A stretch of 64,000 bases of DNA from Chitinimonas prasina (GTDB lineage: Bacteria; Pseudomonadota; Gammaproteobacteria; Burkholderiales; Chitinimonadaceae): NCBI RefSeq assembly GCF_030160395.1, contig NZ_BSOG01000006.1, forward strand, positions 1-64,000. Reading direction: 5' to 3'. Below the pieces are notes generated by a model. The model was not told the DNA's origin, ran no database searches, and worked only from the letters and a program-made list of their open reading frames with translations. The position numbers and the translations under genes were made by a program. Below, in pieces: positions 25,740-35,893 of the stretch; the stretch's first letter is position 1, and each line of letters starts with the position of its first letter.

Positions 25740-26048
25740 GATGAAGAATCCGTGATGGGCGGAAGATAAGAAAGCGGCGATTCTAACCTGAATAACCGGG
25801 GGCGATGTAGGGACTGCGGCAGGCTATTTGAGTTCCTTGCCTGTCTGCACATGGCCGAGCCGCATGGGCCAGCCTTCTAGACTAACCCGCCCAGCCCAAT
25901 GGCCGTCTAGCCAGAGACCGTCATGCAGCGACGGTAGATCGGGCTGGGGGCGGTTGTGGCATGGGTTTGCCAGCCGATAAGCGGTCAGGTCGCACTGTCT
26001 GCCCAAGCGCGCTGGGCAACCGAATCCGGCTGGTGATCGCGCAGCGCA
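25740..26048. other. 309-bp gap between GDPD and dapA
   Basis: It contains the dapA promoter region at its left end. A 60-codon minus-strand frame (25824-26006, TTG start, ending RLGHVQTGKELK) has a protein-like tail but no ribosome-binding site. I do not call it a gene. Confidence 0.35.
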
Positions 26049-26708
26049 TCAGGCAAGCAGGCCTACATGCTCGGGGTAGTCGGTAATGATGGCGTGTACG
26101 CCAAATTCACGCATCAACTGGTGCTCGTAGGCCGTCTTGGCGCCGTAGACGATATTGCGAAAACCCAGCGCATTGGCTTGCAGCAGGATGTCGGGATCGA
26201 CTATCTCGCAGTCCCACACCAGGGTGCGCAGATTGGGGCGGGGCAGGGCGGCATGGAGCAGGCTGTTGATGGCAGCAGGACGGTGAGCATTGAGATAGCC
26301 GCATTCAACGCTCAATTGCTCGGCGGCGGACTGGACTACCTCGTGGCGGAACGAGGTCACCAGCAGACGGTGGCTGTCCTCATAGTGGCTGAGCAGGGGA
26401 ATCGCGAGGCTGGCGGCTGCTGGCGTCTTGATCTCGATGTTCCAGTAAGTATGGGGGAAGGCGTGGAGCGCTTCTGTCAGTGTCGGTACGGTATAGCCGC
26501 AGACATCGGATAGCTGCTTGCGGGTGAGGGCAGCAACCGGTTCGCCATTGGCCGCAACCCGGTTGTGAAACAGCACGGCCTCGTGGTCGGCACTGACTCG
26601 GACATCGGTCTCTATGCCTTCAAAGCCCAGGCGCAATGCAGCGGCAAAGGCGTCCAGCGTGTTCTCGGGGCTGTGGGCATGGTAGCCACGGTGGGCGAGC
26701 AGATGCAT
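26049..26708 (-). CDS. Glycerophosphodiester phosphodiesterase (cytosolic type)
   Basis: 219 aa GDPD TIM barrel without a signal peptide. The catalytic/metal motifs are HRG (6-8), PENT (15-18), EGIETDVRVSAD (around 30-41) and FHNR (about 47-50), with the C-terminal GVHAIITDYPE. It hydrolyses glycerophosphodiesters from phospholipid turnover to glycerol-3-phosphate and an alcohol. It resembles UgpQ in size, but no ugp transport genes are next to it. Confidence 0.92.
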   Translation of the reverse strand: MHLLAHRGYHAHSPENTLDAFAAALRLGFEGIETDVRVSADHEAVLFHNRVAANGEPVAALTRKQLSDVCGYTVPTLTEALHAFPHTYWNIEIKTPAAASLAIPLLSHYEDSHRLLVTSFRHEVVQSAAEQLSVECGYLNAHRPAAINSLLHAALPRPNLRTLVWDCEIVDPDILLQANALGFRNIVYGAKTAYEHQLMREFGVHAIITDYPEHVGLLA

Positions 26709-26878
26709 GGCGTAGGTCTCGTGCTGGCGAATGGCACCAGTTTAAGCAAACTGCGTCGACTTGGCATGGCTGCTTGTCGGCAGAGTGTGACGGGGCGGGC
26801 ATCGCAGCCGGGATCTGGCCTGCCATGCCCGTGCGCGGAGGGTGGCTGGATCGCCTGGCGCGGCCCCCGAGGGGCTGG

Positions 26879-27523
26879 CTACACCCAGGGCTGCTGCAGG
26901 CCTTCCCTGGCCATGACACGCTGTATGGCAGGTCGGGCCAGCACACGCTGCAGCCAGGGGCCAATATGAGGGTAGTCGCGCGCTTTCCTGCCGCTGAAGT
27001 TACGGGTCCAGCGGCATAGCACGGTAGCGTAGAGGTCGACCACGCTGTAATCCGGGCCCAATAGCCAGTCCTGGCCCGGTTTGGCGAGCTGCGCATCCAG
27101 CTGTTCCAGGAGGGTGAGTACACGCGCCTGGGCATGAGCCTGCACGTCGGCGATTGCCGCCGGGGTGCTGGCCCAGCGTTCTGGATAGAAATAGACGATC
27201 AAGGTGGTTTGCAGGGTAGTGGAAAGCCAGCTCAACCACTTGTAGCAATGGGCACGCTCAGGTGTGCCGGGCCGTGGCGCCAAGCTGGCGGCTGCCTGTT
27301 GATCGGTCAGGTGCAGGCAGATGGCAGCCGTCTCGTACAGCACCAGCTCACCGTCTACCAGCACGGGGATCAGGCCATTCGGATTGAGCTGTCGGTAGGC
27401 GGGGCTATCCAGCTCGCCGCCGTCCTTGTCCACGGTGATCAGTTCGAATGGCAAGCCCAGTTCTTCAAGCAGGATATGCGGGATCATGCTGGCAGTGCTG
27501 GGGGCGTAATGCAGTTGGATCAT
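26879..27523 (-). CDS. Glutathione S-transferase family protein
   Basis: 214 aa. The N-terminal thioredoxin-like domain begins IQLHYAPSTASMIPHILLEELGLPFEL and carries the cis-Pro GLIPVLVDG and the glutathione-binding ETAAICLHL; the C-terminal all-helical domain follows from ~90. It is similar to the beta/nu-like bacterial GSTs. The physiological substrate is unknown. It appears to be a single-gene unit. Confidence 0.92.
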   Translation of the reverse strand: MIQLHYAPSTASMIPHILLEELGLPFELITVDKDGGELDSPAYRQLNPNGLIPVLVDGELVLYETAAICLHLTDQQAAASLAPRPGTPERAHCYKWLSWLSTTLQTTLIVYFYPERWASTPAAIADVQAHAQARVLTLLEQLDAQLAKPGQDWLLGPDYSVVDLYATVLCRWTRNFSGRKARDYPHIGPWLQRVLARPAIQRVMAREGLQQPWV

Positions 27524-27715
27524 GGCGACTCTCTGTGCGGGTTGACAGGGAAGGTCCGGAAACCTTGCTTTCGTCGCAATATGGCGCTGCCCGAGGGGAA
27601 GCTTGCCTGACCTATCAAGCCTGTGCTGCGCTATGCGCTTTTTCCTCGCGCCTGGTCTTGCTTCGAAGTCGAGGTTTCCAGCAGCCTCCTACGGGGTAGG
27701 CATCAAAATAAGGAT

Positions 27716-28099
27716 TCAGTGTGCCATGGCCAGGCGGGGCTCGGCGATCAAGCCTTCCAGGGGATAGCCCTGGCGTTGCCACCAGTCCATGCCCCCGGCC
27801 AGGGTTTTCACCGTATAACCCAGCTGAACCAGCTTGAGCGCAGCGCGCTGGGCCGCCTGGCAGCCAGCACCGTCGCCGTAGCAGATGTAGAGGCGCTCCC
27901 GCTCAAGGTGGCCGACGCTCAAGGGGGTAAGCTGGCGCGCCGGCAGGCTGATGGCGCCAGGCAGATGGGCCAGGGTGTAGGCCTCGGGGTGGCGGGCATC
28001 GATCAGGGCAAGATGCTGATCGGCGGGTAGCAGGCCGCGTAGCTCGGCCGCGTCCATCTCATACGCCAGTTGGCTGGCGTAGTAGTTGATCTGGTCCAT
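27716..28099 (-). CDS. Single-domain rhodanese-like protein
   Basis: 127 aa, cytosolic. The rhodanese fold begins with the substrate-side LALIDARHPEAYTLAHLPGAISLP, and the active-site loop is CYGDGAGC with Cys73 as likely persulfide carrier. The glycine-rich loop ends in a second Cys80 instead of the common Arg, so activity may be redox-type. I start at MDQINYYAS; longer frames add a Cys/Arg-rich unlikely extension. The sulfur donor or acceptor is unknown. Confidence 0.87.
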   Translation of the reverse strand: MDQINYYASQLAYEMDAAELRGLLPADQHLALIDARHPEAYTLAHLPGAISLPARQLTPLSVGHLERERLYICYGDGAGCQAAQRAALKLVQLGYTVKTLAGGMDWWQRQGYPLEGLIAEPRLAMAH

Positions 28100-28199
28100 G
28101 GGTGTAGTTATCCGGATATCCCTGTACCTTGAACAGGCAGGGCAGTAGGAAGTCCGCTGGCAGCGGAACACCGCCAGCGGGTAGCTCGGGCACTACCTG

Positions 28200-28391
28200 T
28201 CAGGTCTGTTTGCTGATGGCGGGGCGGGTGTCGGGGGCGCTGGCCGTGGTCTCACTGCGCGCGCCTACAAACATTTCCACCAGCAGGGCGCCCACCAGCA
28301 GGGTGCCGATTATGAACAGGATGACGGGTTCCAGTACGTCGTCTACGTGGTGCGCTTCATCGAAATGCTGCTCTTCATAGTGATGATCCAT
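28200..28391 (-). CDS. Small single-span membrane protein, unknown function
   Basis: 63 aa. The His/Glu/Asp-rich N-terminus (MDHHYEEQHFDEAHHVDD) could bind metal and is followed by one hydrophobic helix (VILFIIGTLLVGALLVEMFV, ~22-42) and a short polar tail. A strong ribosome-binding site (AAAGGAG) precedes the ATG. It lies downstream of the DUF2917 gene on the same strand, 40 bp away. I do not recognise a family. Confidence 0.65.
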   Translation of the reverse strand: MDHHYEEQHFDEAHHVDDVLEPVILFIIGTLLVGALLVEMFVGARSETTASAPDTRPAISKQT

Positions 28392-28431
28392 GATGACGCT
28401 CCTTTCGGGTCTGCATGCGGCACCTTGAACC

Positions 28432-28824
28432 TCAGGCGCACTTGCATCCTGCACTTGCGGGTGTCGCGTGACCATCGGTTTGCGACCGATGTACACCGTG
28501 GCCGACTACTTGCGCCAGCGGGCGACGAATGACATGGAGCAAATCGTTGACCACGCCATAAGCTAGTTGTACTACCGTTCTGGCGTGCTGGTGTACGGCT
28601 GGCAGGATTTGCAGCCGAGCGGTATGCAAGGCTTCGATTACCAGCTGCCCACCGCCGCGCAGGCGATAGCTTTGGCCAGGTTGCAGCACGATGTCGCCAC
28701 CGTTTTCCTCGGTCAGCCACAGGCCACCTTGCTCGCAGACGATCACGGCACCTTCGACACTCTGCAGTGTCAGTACTTGTTTTTGTGCCAAGCGATGTTC
28801 GTATTCTATAAACTCGTACAACAT
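28432..28824 (-). CDS. DUF2917 domain-containing protein
   Basis: 130 aa. A cupin-like beta segment GAVIVCEQGGLWLTEENGGDIVLQPGQSYRLRGGGQLVIEAL (~25-66) is characteristic of the DUF2917 family, common in betaproteobacteria. The ~60-residue C-terminal tail is not part of that domain. The function is unknown. The start at 28824 is supported by AAAGGAGC. It is divergent from a GcvA-like LysR gene, an arrangement often seen for this family, so the LysR protein may control it and the small membrane protein after it. Confidence 0.82.
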   Translation of the reverse strand: MLYEFIEYEHRLAQKQVLTLQSVEGAVIVCEQGGLWLTEENGGDIVLQPGQSYRLRGGGQLVIEALHTARLQILPAVHQHARTVVQLAYGVVNDLLHVIRRPLAQVVGHGVHRSQTDGHATPASAGCKCA

Positions 28825-28927
28825 TGCCGTGCTCCTTTCCTTGCTTGCGTTGTGGGCCGAGATTGGCCTTGCTTGAGGTGAATTCTGGTCGCAGAGGGGC
28901 GCAGGCACAATCGACCATTTCTCATTG

Positions 28928-28949
28928 GATAGTTGAATTGGATTCACTA
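28928..28949. promoter_or_regulatory. Candidate LysR-type operator
   Basis: ATAGT and ACTAT form an inverted repeat flanking GAAT-TG-GATTC-like inner arms between the DUF2917 and LysR genes, consistent with the T-N11-A type of LysR binding site. It overlaps the assumed TTG start of the LysR gene, which leaves that start uncertain. Confidence 0.4.
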
Positions 28950-29879
28950 TTTAAAACGCCAGGACGCTTACCCTCGCTGCCTGCACTGCGGGCCTTCGAG
29001 GCGGCGGCGCGTACCGGCAGCGTGGCACGTGCTGCTGAGGAGCTGTTTGTGACGCCCGGTGCAGTGAGCCACCAGATCAAGTCGCTGGAGGCGCAACTGG
29101 GTTTTCCCCTGTTTGTCCGCCAGGGGCGTGGCCTGGCGCTGACCACCGAGGGCACGCGCCTGGCCGTTACGCTGAACCGACTGTTGGTCGATGTGGGAGG
29201 CGAGCTGGAGTCGATACGGCGCGAGCGGGAGCGGCCACGGCTGACCGTGTCGGCCTTGCCCTCGTTTACGGCGCGCTGGCTGACGCCACGGCTGGGCCGG
29301 TTTATCGAGGCTTACCCGGAGGTGGAGCTATGGGTTCAGTCATCCAAGGCCCTGGAGTCACTGACGACTGGCGGCATAGACCTGGGCATACGCCTGGGGC
29401 CGGGTAACTGGCGCGGTGTGCATGCCGAGCGTTTTCTCGATGAATTCTTTATGGTGGTGGCCAGCCCAAAGCTGCCTGGTGGCCTGCCGCGCACGCCGGC
29501 TGAACTGGTGGGGCGGCCTCTACTGCGGGGCGATGGCGAACCCTGGAAGCCCTGGTTTGACTTGGTTGGCTTGGATCTGCCTGAGCCTACCCAGGGCCTG
29601 GTGTTCAGTGATTCCGGCCTGCTGGTACAGGCGACGACCGAGGGGCAGGGCATTGCCCTGGCGCGCCGCTCGCTGGTGCAGGATGACCTGGCCAGCGGTA
29701 AGCTGGTACGACTGTTCGAGGCGACTTTGCCGTTCCAGTGGTCGTACTGGCTGGTGACTGCCGCGCCGCCACCGCATCGCCCGGTGCTGCAGACGTTTAT
29801 AGACTGGCTCAAGGCCGAGATTCTTATTTCATTGCAATCCGCTGAACCTGATACCCAACCACGACCATGCGCAGACTAG
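28938..29879 (+). CDS. LysR-family transcriptional regulator (GcvA-like)
   Basis: About 313 aa. The HTH region (LPSLPALRAFEAAARTGSVARAAEELFVTPGAVSHQIKSLEAQLG) and the effector domain starting at LTVSALPSFTARWLTPRLGRF place it in the GcvA-like branch. No good ATG exists near the HTH; TTG at 28938 gives a normal LysR N-terminus but overlaps a probable operator. It is divergent from DUF2917 and overlaps the next gene by 13 bp, suggesting cotranscription with the patatin gene. Confidence 0.88.
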   Translation: MDSLFKTPGRLPSLPALRAFEAAARTGSVARAAEELFVTPGAVSHQIKSLEAQLGFPLFVRQGRGLALTTEGTRLAVTLNRLLVDVGGELESIRRERERPRLTVSALPSFTARWLTPRLGRFIEAYPEVELWVQSSKALESLTTGGIDLGIRLGPGNWRGVHAERFLDEFFMVVASPKLPGGLPRTPAELVGRPLLRGDGEPWKPWFDLVGLDLPEPTQGLVFSDSGLLVQATTEGQGIALARRSLVQDDLASGKLVRLFEATLPFQWSYWLVTAAPPPHRPVLQTFIDWLKAEILISLQSAEPDTQPRPCAD

Positions 29880-32053
29880 CTCGCAACGCCTTGATATCGA
29901 CCCTGTTGGCAGTAGGCCTGGCCCAGGCGGCAGAGCGACCGCGTGTCGCGCTGGTGCTGGGCGGCGGCGGTGCCCGTGGGCTGGCCCATGTGGGCGTGCT
30001 CAAGGTGCTGGAGGAGGCCAGGGTGCCAGTGGACTGCGTGGTAGGTACCAGCATGGGGGCGCTGGTCGGCGGTATCTACGCCAGCGGGCGCTCGGCGGCG
30101 GATGTGGATGCCACCGTGCGCCAGATAGACTGGGATGATGTGCTGGACGACCGGCCCCTGCGCCAGCAACGCAGCTATCGCGACAAGCAGGACGACTGGT
30201 TCAATATGATGAACCTGGGCTTGGGGGTGTCGGATACCGGCCAGTTGTTGTTTCCCAAGGGCGCCATCAATACCCAGAAGGTGGATTTGCTGATACGCCA
30301 GTTGGTGAACAACGCGACCCTGCCCAGTTTCGACGGCCTGCCGGTGCCCTATAGGGCGGTGGCGGCTGATCTGGAGACTGGCGATATGGTGGTGCTGTCA
30401 CGGGGTGACCTGGCGGCTGCCATGCGTGCCAGCATGGCGGTGCCGGGGGTGTTTCCGCCGGTGGAGCGTGATACCCGGGTACTGGTGGATGGCGGCATTG
30501 CCCGCAACCTGCCGGTAGATGTGGCCCGTGGCCTTTGCGGCGATGTGGTCATCGCGGTGGACGTCAGCTCACCGCTGCTGACACGCAAGCAGACTACCGA
30601 TGTATTGGCCATTTCGGACCAGACCGTGCGGGCTTTGATGCAGCGCAACGTGGATGAGCAACTGAAGCAGCTGGGGACGCGCGATATCCTGATCACGCCG
30701 CAGCTGGGCAATCTCTCGCCCACCGCATTTGCCGACGCGCTGGATGCGGTGGCCGCTGGCGAGGAGGCGGCCAGGCTGGCGCTGCCGAGCTTGCTGGCCT
30801 ACAGGGTGGATGAAGCAGGCTGGCAGCAGTGGCGCCAGCAATTGGCGGGGCGTGTTTACCAGCCAGGGCCGGTACGTGCGGTGGTGGTGGACAGCACGCG
30901 TTTCGTGAACCCCAATGTGCTCAAGGATGCGCTGGAGGTCAAAACCGGCGAGCCGCTGGATGTACCGGCTTTCCATGACAAGCTGGGCAAGGTCTACGCC
31001 AGCGGTGATTTCGAGCAGATAGACTACCGCATGGTACGGGACGGCGATGGCGAAACCGTGCAACTGCTACCCAAGGAAAAGCCCTGGGGGCCGGGCTACC
31101 TGGATCTTGGCCTGGGCCTGCGCACGGATTTCGATGATGACGCGGCCTTCCAGCTCAGTGCCCAGTATCGCCGTAGCTGGATCAATGCTCGCGGAGCGGA
31201 GTGGAAGACACGCTTGTTCCTGGGGCAATCACGCGGATTGACGACCCAGTTCTACCAACCGCTGAACCGTGACGGCACTTTCTTTGCCGAGCTGCAAGGC
31301 CGCTTCAGCAACGACAGCTTTCCCATTTACTTCGATGGCGAGCGCCTGGCTGAGTACCGGCTGGCCGAACGTGGCATCAAGCTCGACCTTGGCAGCCTGT
31401 GGGGACGCTGGGGCGAAATGCGGCTGGGGCTGGAATACAGCCGCAAGCGACTGTCGCGCGCGACCGGCGATCCTGCACTGGGCGAGGGCCGTGGCAACGA
31501 AGGGGGCGTGCACTACAGCCTGGTATATGACCAGCTGGACAGCGCCCGCTATCCGCGCGAGGGCAGCTTTGCCGGCCTGCATCTGTACAGCAACCTGACC
31601 AAGCTGGGCGGCGAAGCCAACTATCACAAGGCGCAGTGGACGCTTAAGCATGCCCAGCGCTGGGGCAACTGGGCTGCCTATCTGGACACCCAGTACGACT
31701 ACAGCCGCGAGGCGGAAATCAACGCACTGCCGCGAGCCGGGGGGCTGTTCAAGCTGTCCAGCTATGGCATTGATGAGTTGCGTGCCGAACGTATCTTCCG
31801 CAGCCAGTTCCGCCTGTCGCAGGATGTGACCCGTCTGACGCCCTTGCTGGGCACCGCCGGGTTCTGGGGCTTCTCTCTGGAGGCAGCTCGTATATGGCAG
31901 CCATTGGATACCACGCTAGACAGCAACAGGCTGCTGTATTCGGGAACCGTGTTTGTGGGTAGCGATACTCGCCTGGGACCGGCCTATTTTGCCGTGAGCT
32001 ATGGCGACAACAAGCATGGCAAGGTTTACCTGAGCATCAACGGCGGGTTCTGA
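29867..32053 (+). CDS. plpD: PlpD-like patatin phospholipase, type Vd autotransporter
   Basis: 728 aa, the same length class as PlpD of Pseudomonas aeruginosa. A signal peptide (to ~22) precedes a patatin domain: oxyanion hole GGGGARG (32-38), nucleophile Ser62 in GTSMG and Asp208 in VDGG, the Ser-Asp dyad. Residues ~315-400 resemble a POTRA domain, and ~405-728 a 16-strand BamA/Omp85-type barrel that ends in a typical Phe (SINGGF). The passenger lipase would be exported through its own barrel, with A1-type phospholipase activity expected. It overlaps the LysR gene end by 13 bp. Confidence 0.9.
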   Translation: MRRLARNALISTLLAVGLAQAAERPRVALVLGGGGARGLAHVGVLKVLEEARVPVDCVVGTSMGALVGGIYASGRSAADVDATVRQIDWDDVLDDRPLRQQRSYRDKQDDWFNMMNLGLGVSDTGQLLFPKGAINTQKVDLLIRQLVNNATLPSFDGLPVPYRAVAADLETGDMVVLSRGDLAAAMRASMAVPGVFPPVERDTRVLVDGGIARNLPVDVARGLCGDVVIAVDVSSPLLTRKQTTDVLAISDQTVRALMQRNVDEQLKQLGTRDILITPQLGNLSPTAFADALDAVAAGEEAARLALPSLLAYRVDEAGWQQWRQQLAGRVYQPGPVRAVVVDSTRFVNPNVLKDALEVKTGEPLDVPAFHDKLGKVYASGDFEQIDYRMVRDGDGETVQLLPKEKPWGPGYLDLGLGLRTDFDDDAAFQLSAQYRRSWINARGAEWKTRLFLGQSRGLTTQFYQPLNRDGTFFAELQGRFSNDSFPIYFDGERLAEYRLAERGIKLDLGSLWGRWGEMRLGLEYSRKRLSRATGDPALGEGRGNEGGVHYSLVYDQLDSARYPREGSFAGLHLYSNLTKLGGEANYHKAQWTLKHAQRWGNWAAYLDTQYDYSREAEINALPRAGGLFKLSSYGIDELRAERIFRSQFRLSQDVTRLTPLLGTAGFWGFSLEAARIWQPLDTTLDSNRLLYSGTVFVGSDTRLGPAYFAVSYGDNKHGKVYLSINGGF

Positions 32054-32172
32054 CGCTACCCGTAGTGAGAGCAGGGTGGGTCGGGGGTAGGGGCGGCGCT
32101 AGGTGCTAACCCCAATGGGGGCTGTCCCAATGTGATATCCCCCAATTCTGCCCGCGGGTGCTAAGGCGGTAG

Positions 32173-33276
<1,104 letters not shown>

Positions 33277-33412
33277 CCGTCCTGCGGTAGCGGCGACAGA
33301 GCATGATGAATATTGCAGGCGACGCCGACATCCGGCGCGCCTGATGCCGCCCTCTGCGATGGTGGCGTATGATGCTGCAGGCCTACCCCGTGCACTTTTA
33401 TGCTGCCTGCCC

Positions 33413-34018
33413 ATGCCCGCAGACCTTGCCATGCCCGCTCCCCTAGCTGTCAACAGCGATCACAACCTGGTTCACGACTGGCTAGGCCCGCAATTCGCCC
33501 GTCTGCATCCTTTGCTGCAGGCATTGCATCTGCAGGGCGGCCTGCTCCGGGGGCCTGTCGATATCGTTTTCGGTAAAGGACTGAGTGGTCTGGTGGGGCG
33601 ACGCCTGGCGGCCAAGCTGGGGGTGCCGACTGAAGTGGCACCGCATACGCTGGCCGTGCATATCCGGCCCGGTGCGGATGGCCTGCACTGGGATCGCTGT
33701 TTTGACGGCAAGCACTGGTTCCGCTCGCTGTTTGTGCCCAGGGGGTACTGGCCCAGCGGTTACTGGATAGAACAAAGTGGCGCCATAGTGCTGGAGCTGG
33801 GGGTAGAGGTCATCGAGGGCGGATGGCACTGGCAGACCCGCGCGGTCCGCTTGGGGCGCCTGACCTTGCCGCGCTGGTGCCTGCCCCGCACGCGCGCGCA
33901 CAAACGTATCGTTGATGGGCGCTATCAGTTCTCGGTGGCTATCTCCGTGCCTTTGCTGGGTGTCGTACTGACTTACTCAGGTTCGCTGGCGGCCGATACC
34001 CTGCCTGCCTCCGTTTAA
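33413..34018 (+). CDS. DUF4166 domain-containing protein
   Basis: About 201 aa. The HPLLQALHLQGGLLRGPVDI start, WDRCFDGKHWFRS block, VEVIEGGWHWQTRAVRLG centre and ISVPLLGVVLTYSG end match DUF4166, whose function is unknown (often fused to or near saccharopine-dehydrogenase-like oxidoreductases). Two ATGs (33413, 33431) are possible starts, neither with a clear ribosome-binding site. It is followed closely by the YdeI-like gene, 14 bp away. Confidence 0.78.
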   Translation: MPADLAMPAPLAVNSDHNLVHDWLGPQFARLHPLLQALHLQGGLLRGPVDIVFGKGLSGLVGRRLAAKLGVPTEVAPHTLAVHIRPGADGLHWDRCFDGKHWFRSLFVPRGYWPSGYWIEQSGAIVLELGVEVIEGGWHWQTRAVRLGRLTLPRWCLPRTRAHKRIVDGRYQFSVAISVPLLGVVLTYSGSLAADTLPASV

Positions 34019-34032
34019 TTGAGTAATTGTTC

Positions 34033-34650
34033 ATGGAAATCGAGAACCTGCGCTTCTTCGCAACCCCGGCTGATTTTCGCGACTGGTTGCGGCAGCACCA
34101 CGCCACGGCGACGGTGCAATGGGTGGGGTTCTACAAGAAGGAATCTGGCCTACCCAGTATCAGTTGGCCGGAATCGGTGGATGAGGCGCTGTGCGTGGGC
34201 TGGATAGATGGGATACGCAAGCGTGTGGACGAGGCCAGCTATGCCATACGTTTTACGCCACGCAAACGCAGCAGTATCTGGAGCGCTGTCAATATCGGTC
34301 GCGTGGCGGTATTGGAGGCAGAGGGGCGCATGCAGGCAGCGGGCATGGCGGCATTTGAGGCCAGGCAGGCAGAGAAATCTGTGGTGTATTCCTATGAGCG
34401 TGAGCATGCCAGCTTGACCGATGGCTACCTGCCGCTGCTGCAGGCCAATCCGGCGGCCTGGGCTTATTTCCAGCTGCAGGCGCCTTGGTACCAGCGTAGC
34501 GCCAGTTGGTGGGTAATCAGCGCCAAACAGGAGCCTACCCGGCAGAGGCGTTTGCTGCAGCTGATAGCGGATTCTGCCGCCGGCCAGCCCTTGGCGCAGT
34601 TCGATCGCAGTACGCCAGCGGGACGGGGCAAGGCAAAGCAAGTACCATAG
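34033..34650 (+). CDS. YdeI/OmpD-associated family protein
   Basis: 205 aa. Typical elements of the YdeI-like (bacteriocin-protection/OmpD-associated) family are seen: ADFRDWLRQHH, WVGFYKK, WPESVDEALCVGWIDG, the RFTPRKRSSIWSAVN block and WWVISAKQEPTRQRRL. Members are cytosolic and linked to resistance to antimicrobial peptides in some species, but no mechanism is established. ATG 34033 is preferred over a TTG two codons earlier. It is probably cotranscribed with the DUF4166 gene. Confidence 0.87.
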   Translation: MEIENLRFFATPADFRDWLRQHHATATVQWVGFYKKESGLPSISWPESVDEALCVGWIDGIRKRVDEASYAIRFTPRKRSSIWSAVNIGRVAVLEAEGRMQAAGMAAFEARQAEKSVVYSYEREHASLTDGYLPLLQANPAAWAYFQLQAPWYQRSASWWVISAKQEPTRQRRLLQLIADSAAGQPLAQFDRSTPAGRGKAKQVP

Positions 34651-34804
34651 GGTCTTGCCCTGTTCAGCCTGCATAGCCCTTGCCGGACCAGGCTCTGCGT
34701 TCGCTCGCGGCCATACTGTGTGCCATGAGTCTCGCGCAGCGCATTCCGGTTGGCGTCGTGCCTGTTCGTCCAGAACATTCACGCACCGCCTTCAAGGAAG
34801 CACC

Positions 34805-35473
34805 ATGCCTACCGCCCACCTGGGCTACCAGGTCAAGTTCGAATCCGTCTCTATCAATGGCACGGCCGACCTGGAGATACGCTCGCTGCTGGATCGCCAG
34901 CAATATGCCGATCCGCTGGGTGAGGCGGAGCGGGCTGGCATATCGCCGGCAAGCTGGCCCTTGTTCGGCATGGTCTGGCCATCGGCACGCATGCTGGCTG
35001 CCACAATGGCACTGCGCGAGGTAGATGGCCGCCGCATACTGGAGCTGGGCTGTGGTTTGGCACTAGCCAGCCTGTTATCGCATCGGCGGGGTGCAGATGT
35101 GATCGCCAGCGACGTACACCCGCTGACCGAGACCTTTCTGCTGGAAAACCTGCGCCTGAATGCGCTGCCTCCCATGGGCTACCGCACCGGCGATTGGCAC
35201 GGTAGCGATGCCAGCCTGGGCCAGTTCGATCTCATCATCGGCAGCGATGTGCTGTACGAGCGTGACCAGCCTGCCTGGCTATCGGCCTTTATCGACCGCC
35301 ATTCCAATGACGGAGTGGAAGTCCTGATCGTGGACCCCAAGCGCGGCAACCATGGCCATTTCAACCGGTTGATGGCAGAGCGGGGCTATGACTGCAGTGA
35401 AATCTCGATGGACGGTGCGCAGGCCTCTGGCGAGGCCTATCGCGGCCGCATGTTGCGCTATCTGCGGGCGTGA
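34805..35473 (+). CDS. Class I SAM-dependent methyltransferase
   Basis: 222 aa. The SAM-binding motif I is ILELGCGLALASLL (about residues 77-90), with acidic post-I DVHPLTE and motif IV-like FDLIIGSDVLYE. It resembles the Methyltransf_16/lysine-methyltransferase-like group with an extra ~70-residue N-terminal part (ASWPLFGMVWPSARMLA), so a protein or small nitrogen-containing molecule may be the substrate. A clean AAGGAAG site precedes the ATG. Confidence 0.88.
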   Translation: MPTAHLGYQVKFESVSINGTADLEIRSLLDRQQYADPLGEAERAGISPASWPLFGMVWPSARMLAATMALREVDGRRILELGCGLALASLLSHRRGADVIASDVHPLTETFLLENLRLNALPPMGYRTGDWHGSDASLGQFDLIIGSDVLYERDQPAWLSAFIDRHSNDGVEVLIVDPKRGNHGHFNRLMAERGYDCSEISMDGAQASGEAYRGRMLRYLRA

Positions 35474-35481
35474 GAGCCGGG

Positions 35482-35865
35482 TCAGCAGGAGCAGGGGGAG
35501 TTCAATACGGCCTCCAGTGCGTAGCCGTCCGGGTCCAGCACAAAGGCGGCATAGTAGTGGTCACCAAAGTCGGGGCGTAGCCCTGGCTCGCCATTGTCCT
35601 GCCCACCTAGTTGCAACGCAGCGGTGTGAAAGGCCTGTATGGCCTCATGCGAGGACGCCGTCAGGGCCAGGTGAAAACCCGCGCCCGGCGGGTGGGTGGC
35701 GGCCCTTTGCTTGATGCAAAGCAGATCTTCGCCACCTGGCAGGCCATAGCCTATGGCATCGTCGTCCGACCAGACGCGGATATAGCCCAGTGTGGCCAGC
35801 GTGCCATCGTAGAAGATGGCCGAGCGTTCCAGTTCGCGGACGCCGAAGGAGATATGGTGCAGCAT
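35482..35865 (-). CDS. VOC (glyoxalase/bleomycin-resistance) family protein
   Basis: 127 aa with the two beta-alpha-beta-beta-beta units of the VOC fold: LHHISFGVRELERSAIFYDG at the N-terminus and AAFVLDPDGYALEAV near the end. Metal-ligand candidates are His4 and Glu in the last strand. The reaction is unknown. It is the second gene after the NTF2-like gene, 28 bp apart. Confidence 0.88.
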   Translation of the reverse strand: MLHHISFGVRELERSAIFYDGTLATLGYIRVWSDDDAIGYGLPGGEDLLCIKQRAATHPPGAGFHLALTASSHEAIQAFHTAALQLGGQDNGEPGLRPDFGDHYYAAFVLDPDGYALEAVLNSPCSC

Positions 35866-35893
35866 GGTCTGATCCTGTTTGCGGGAGATAAGG

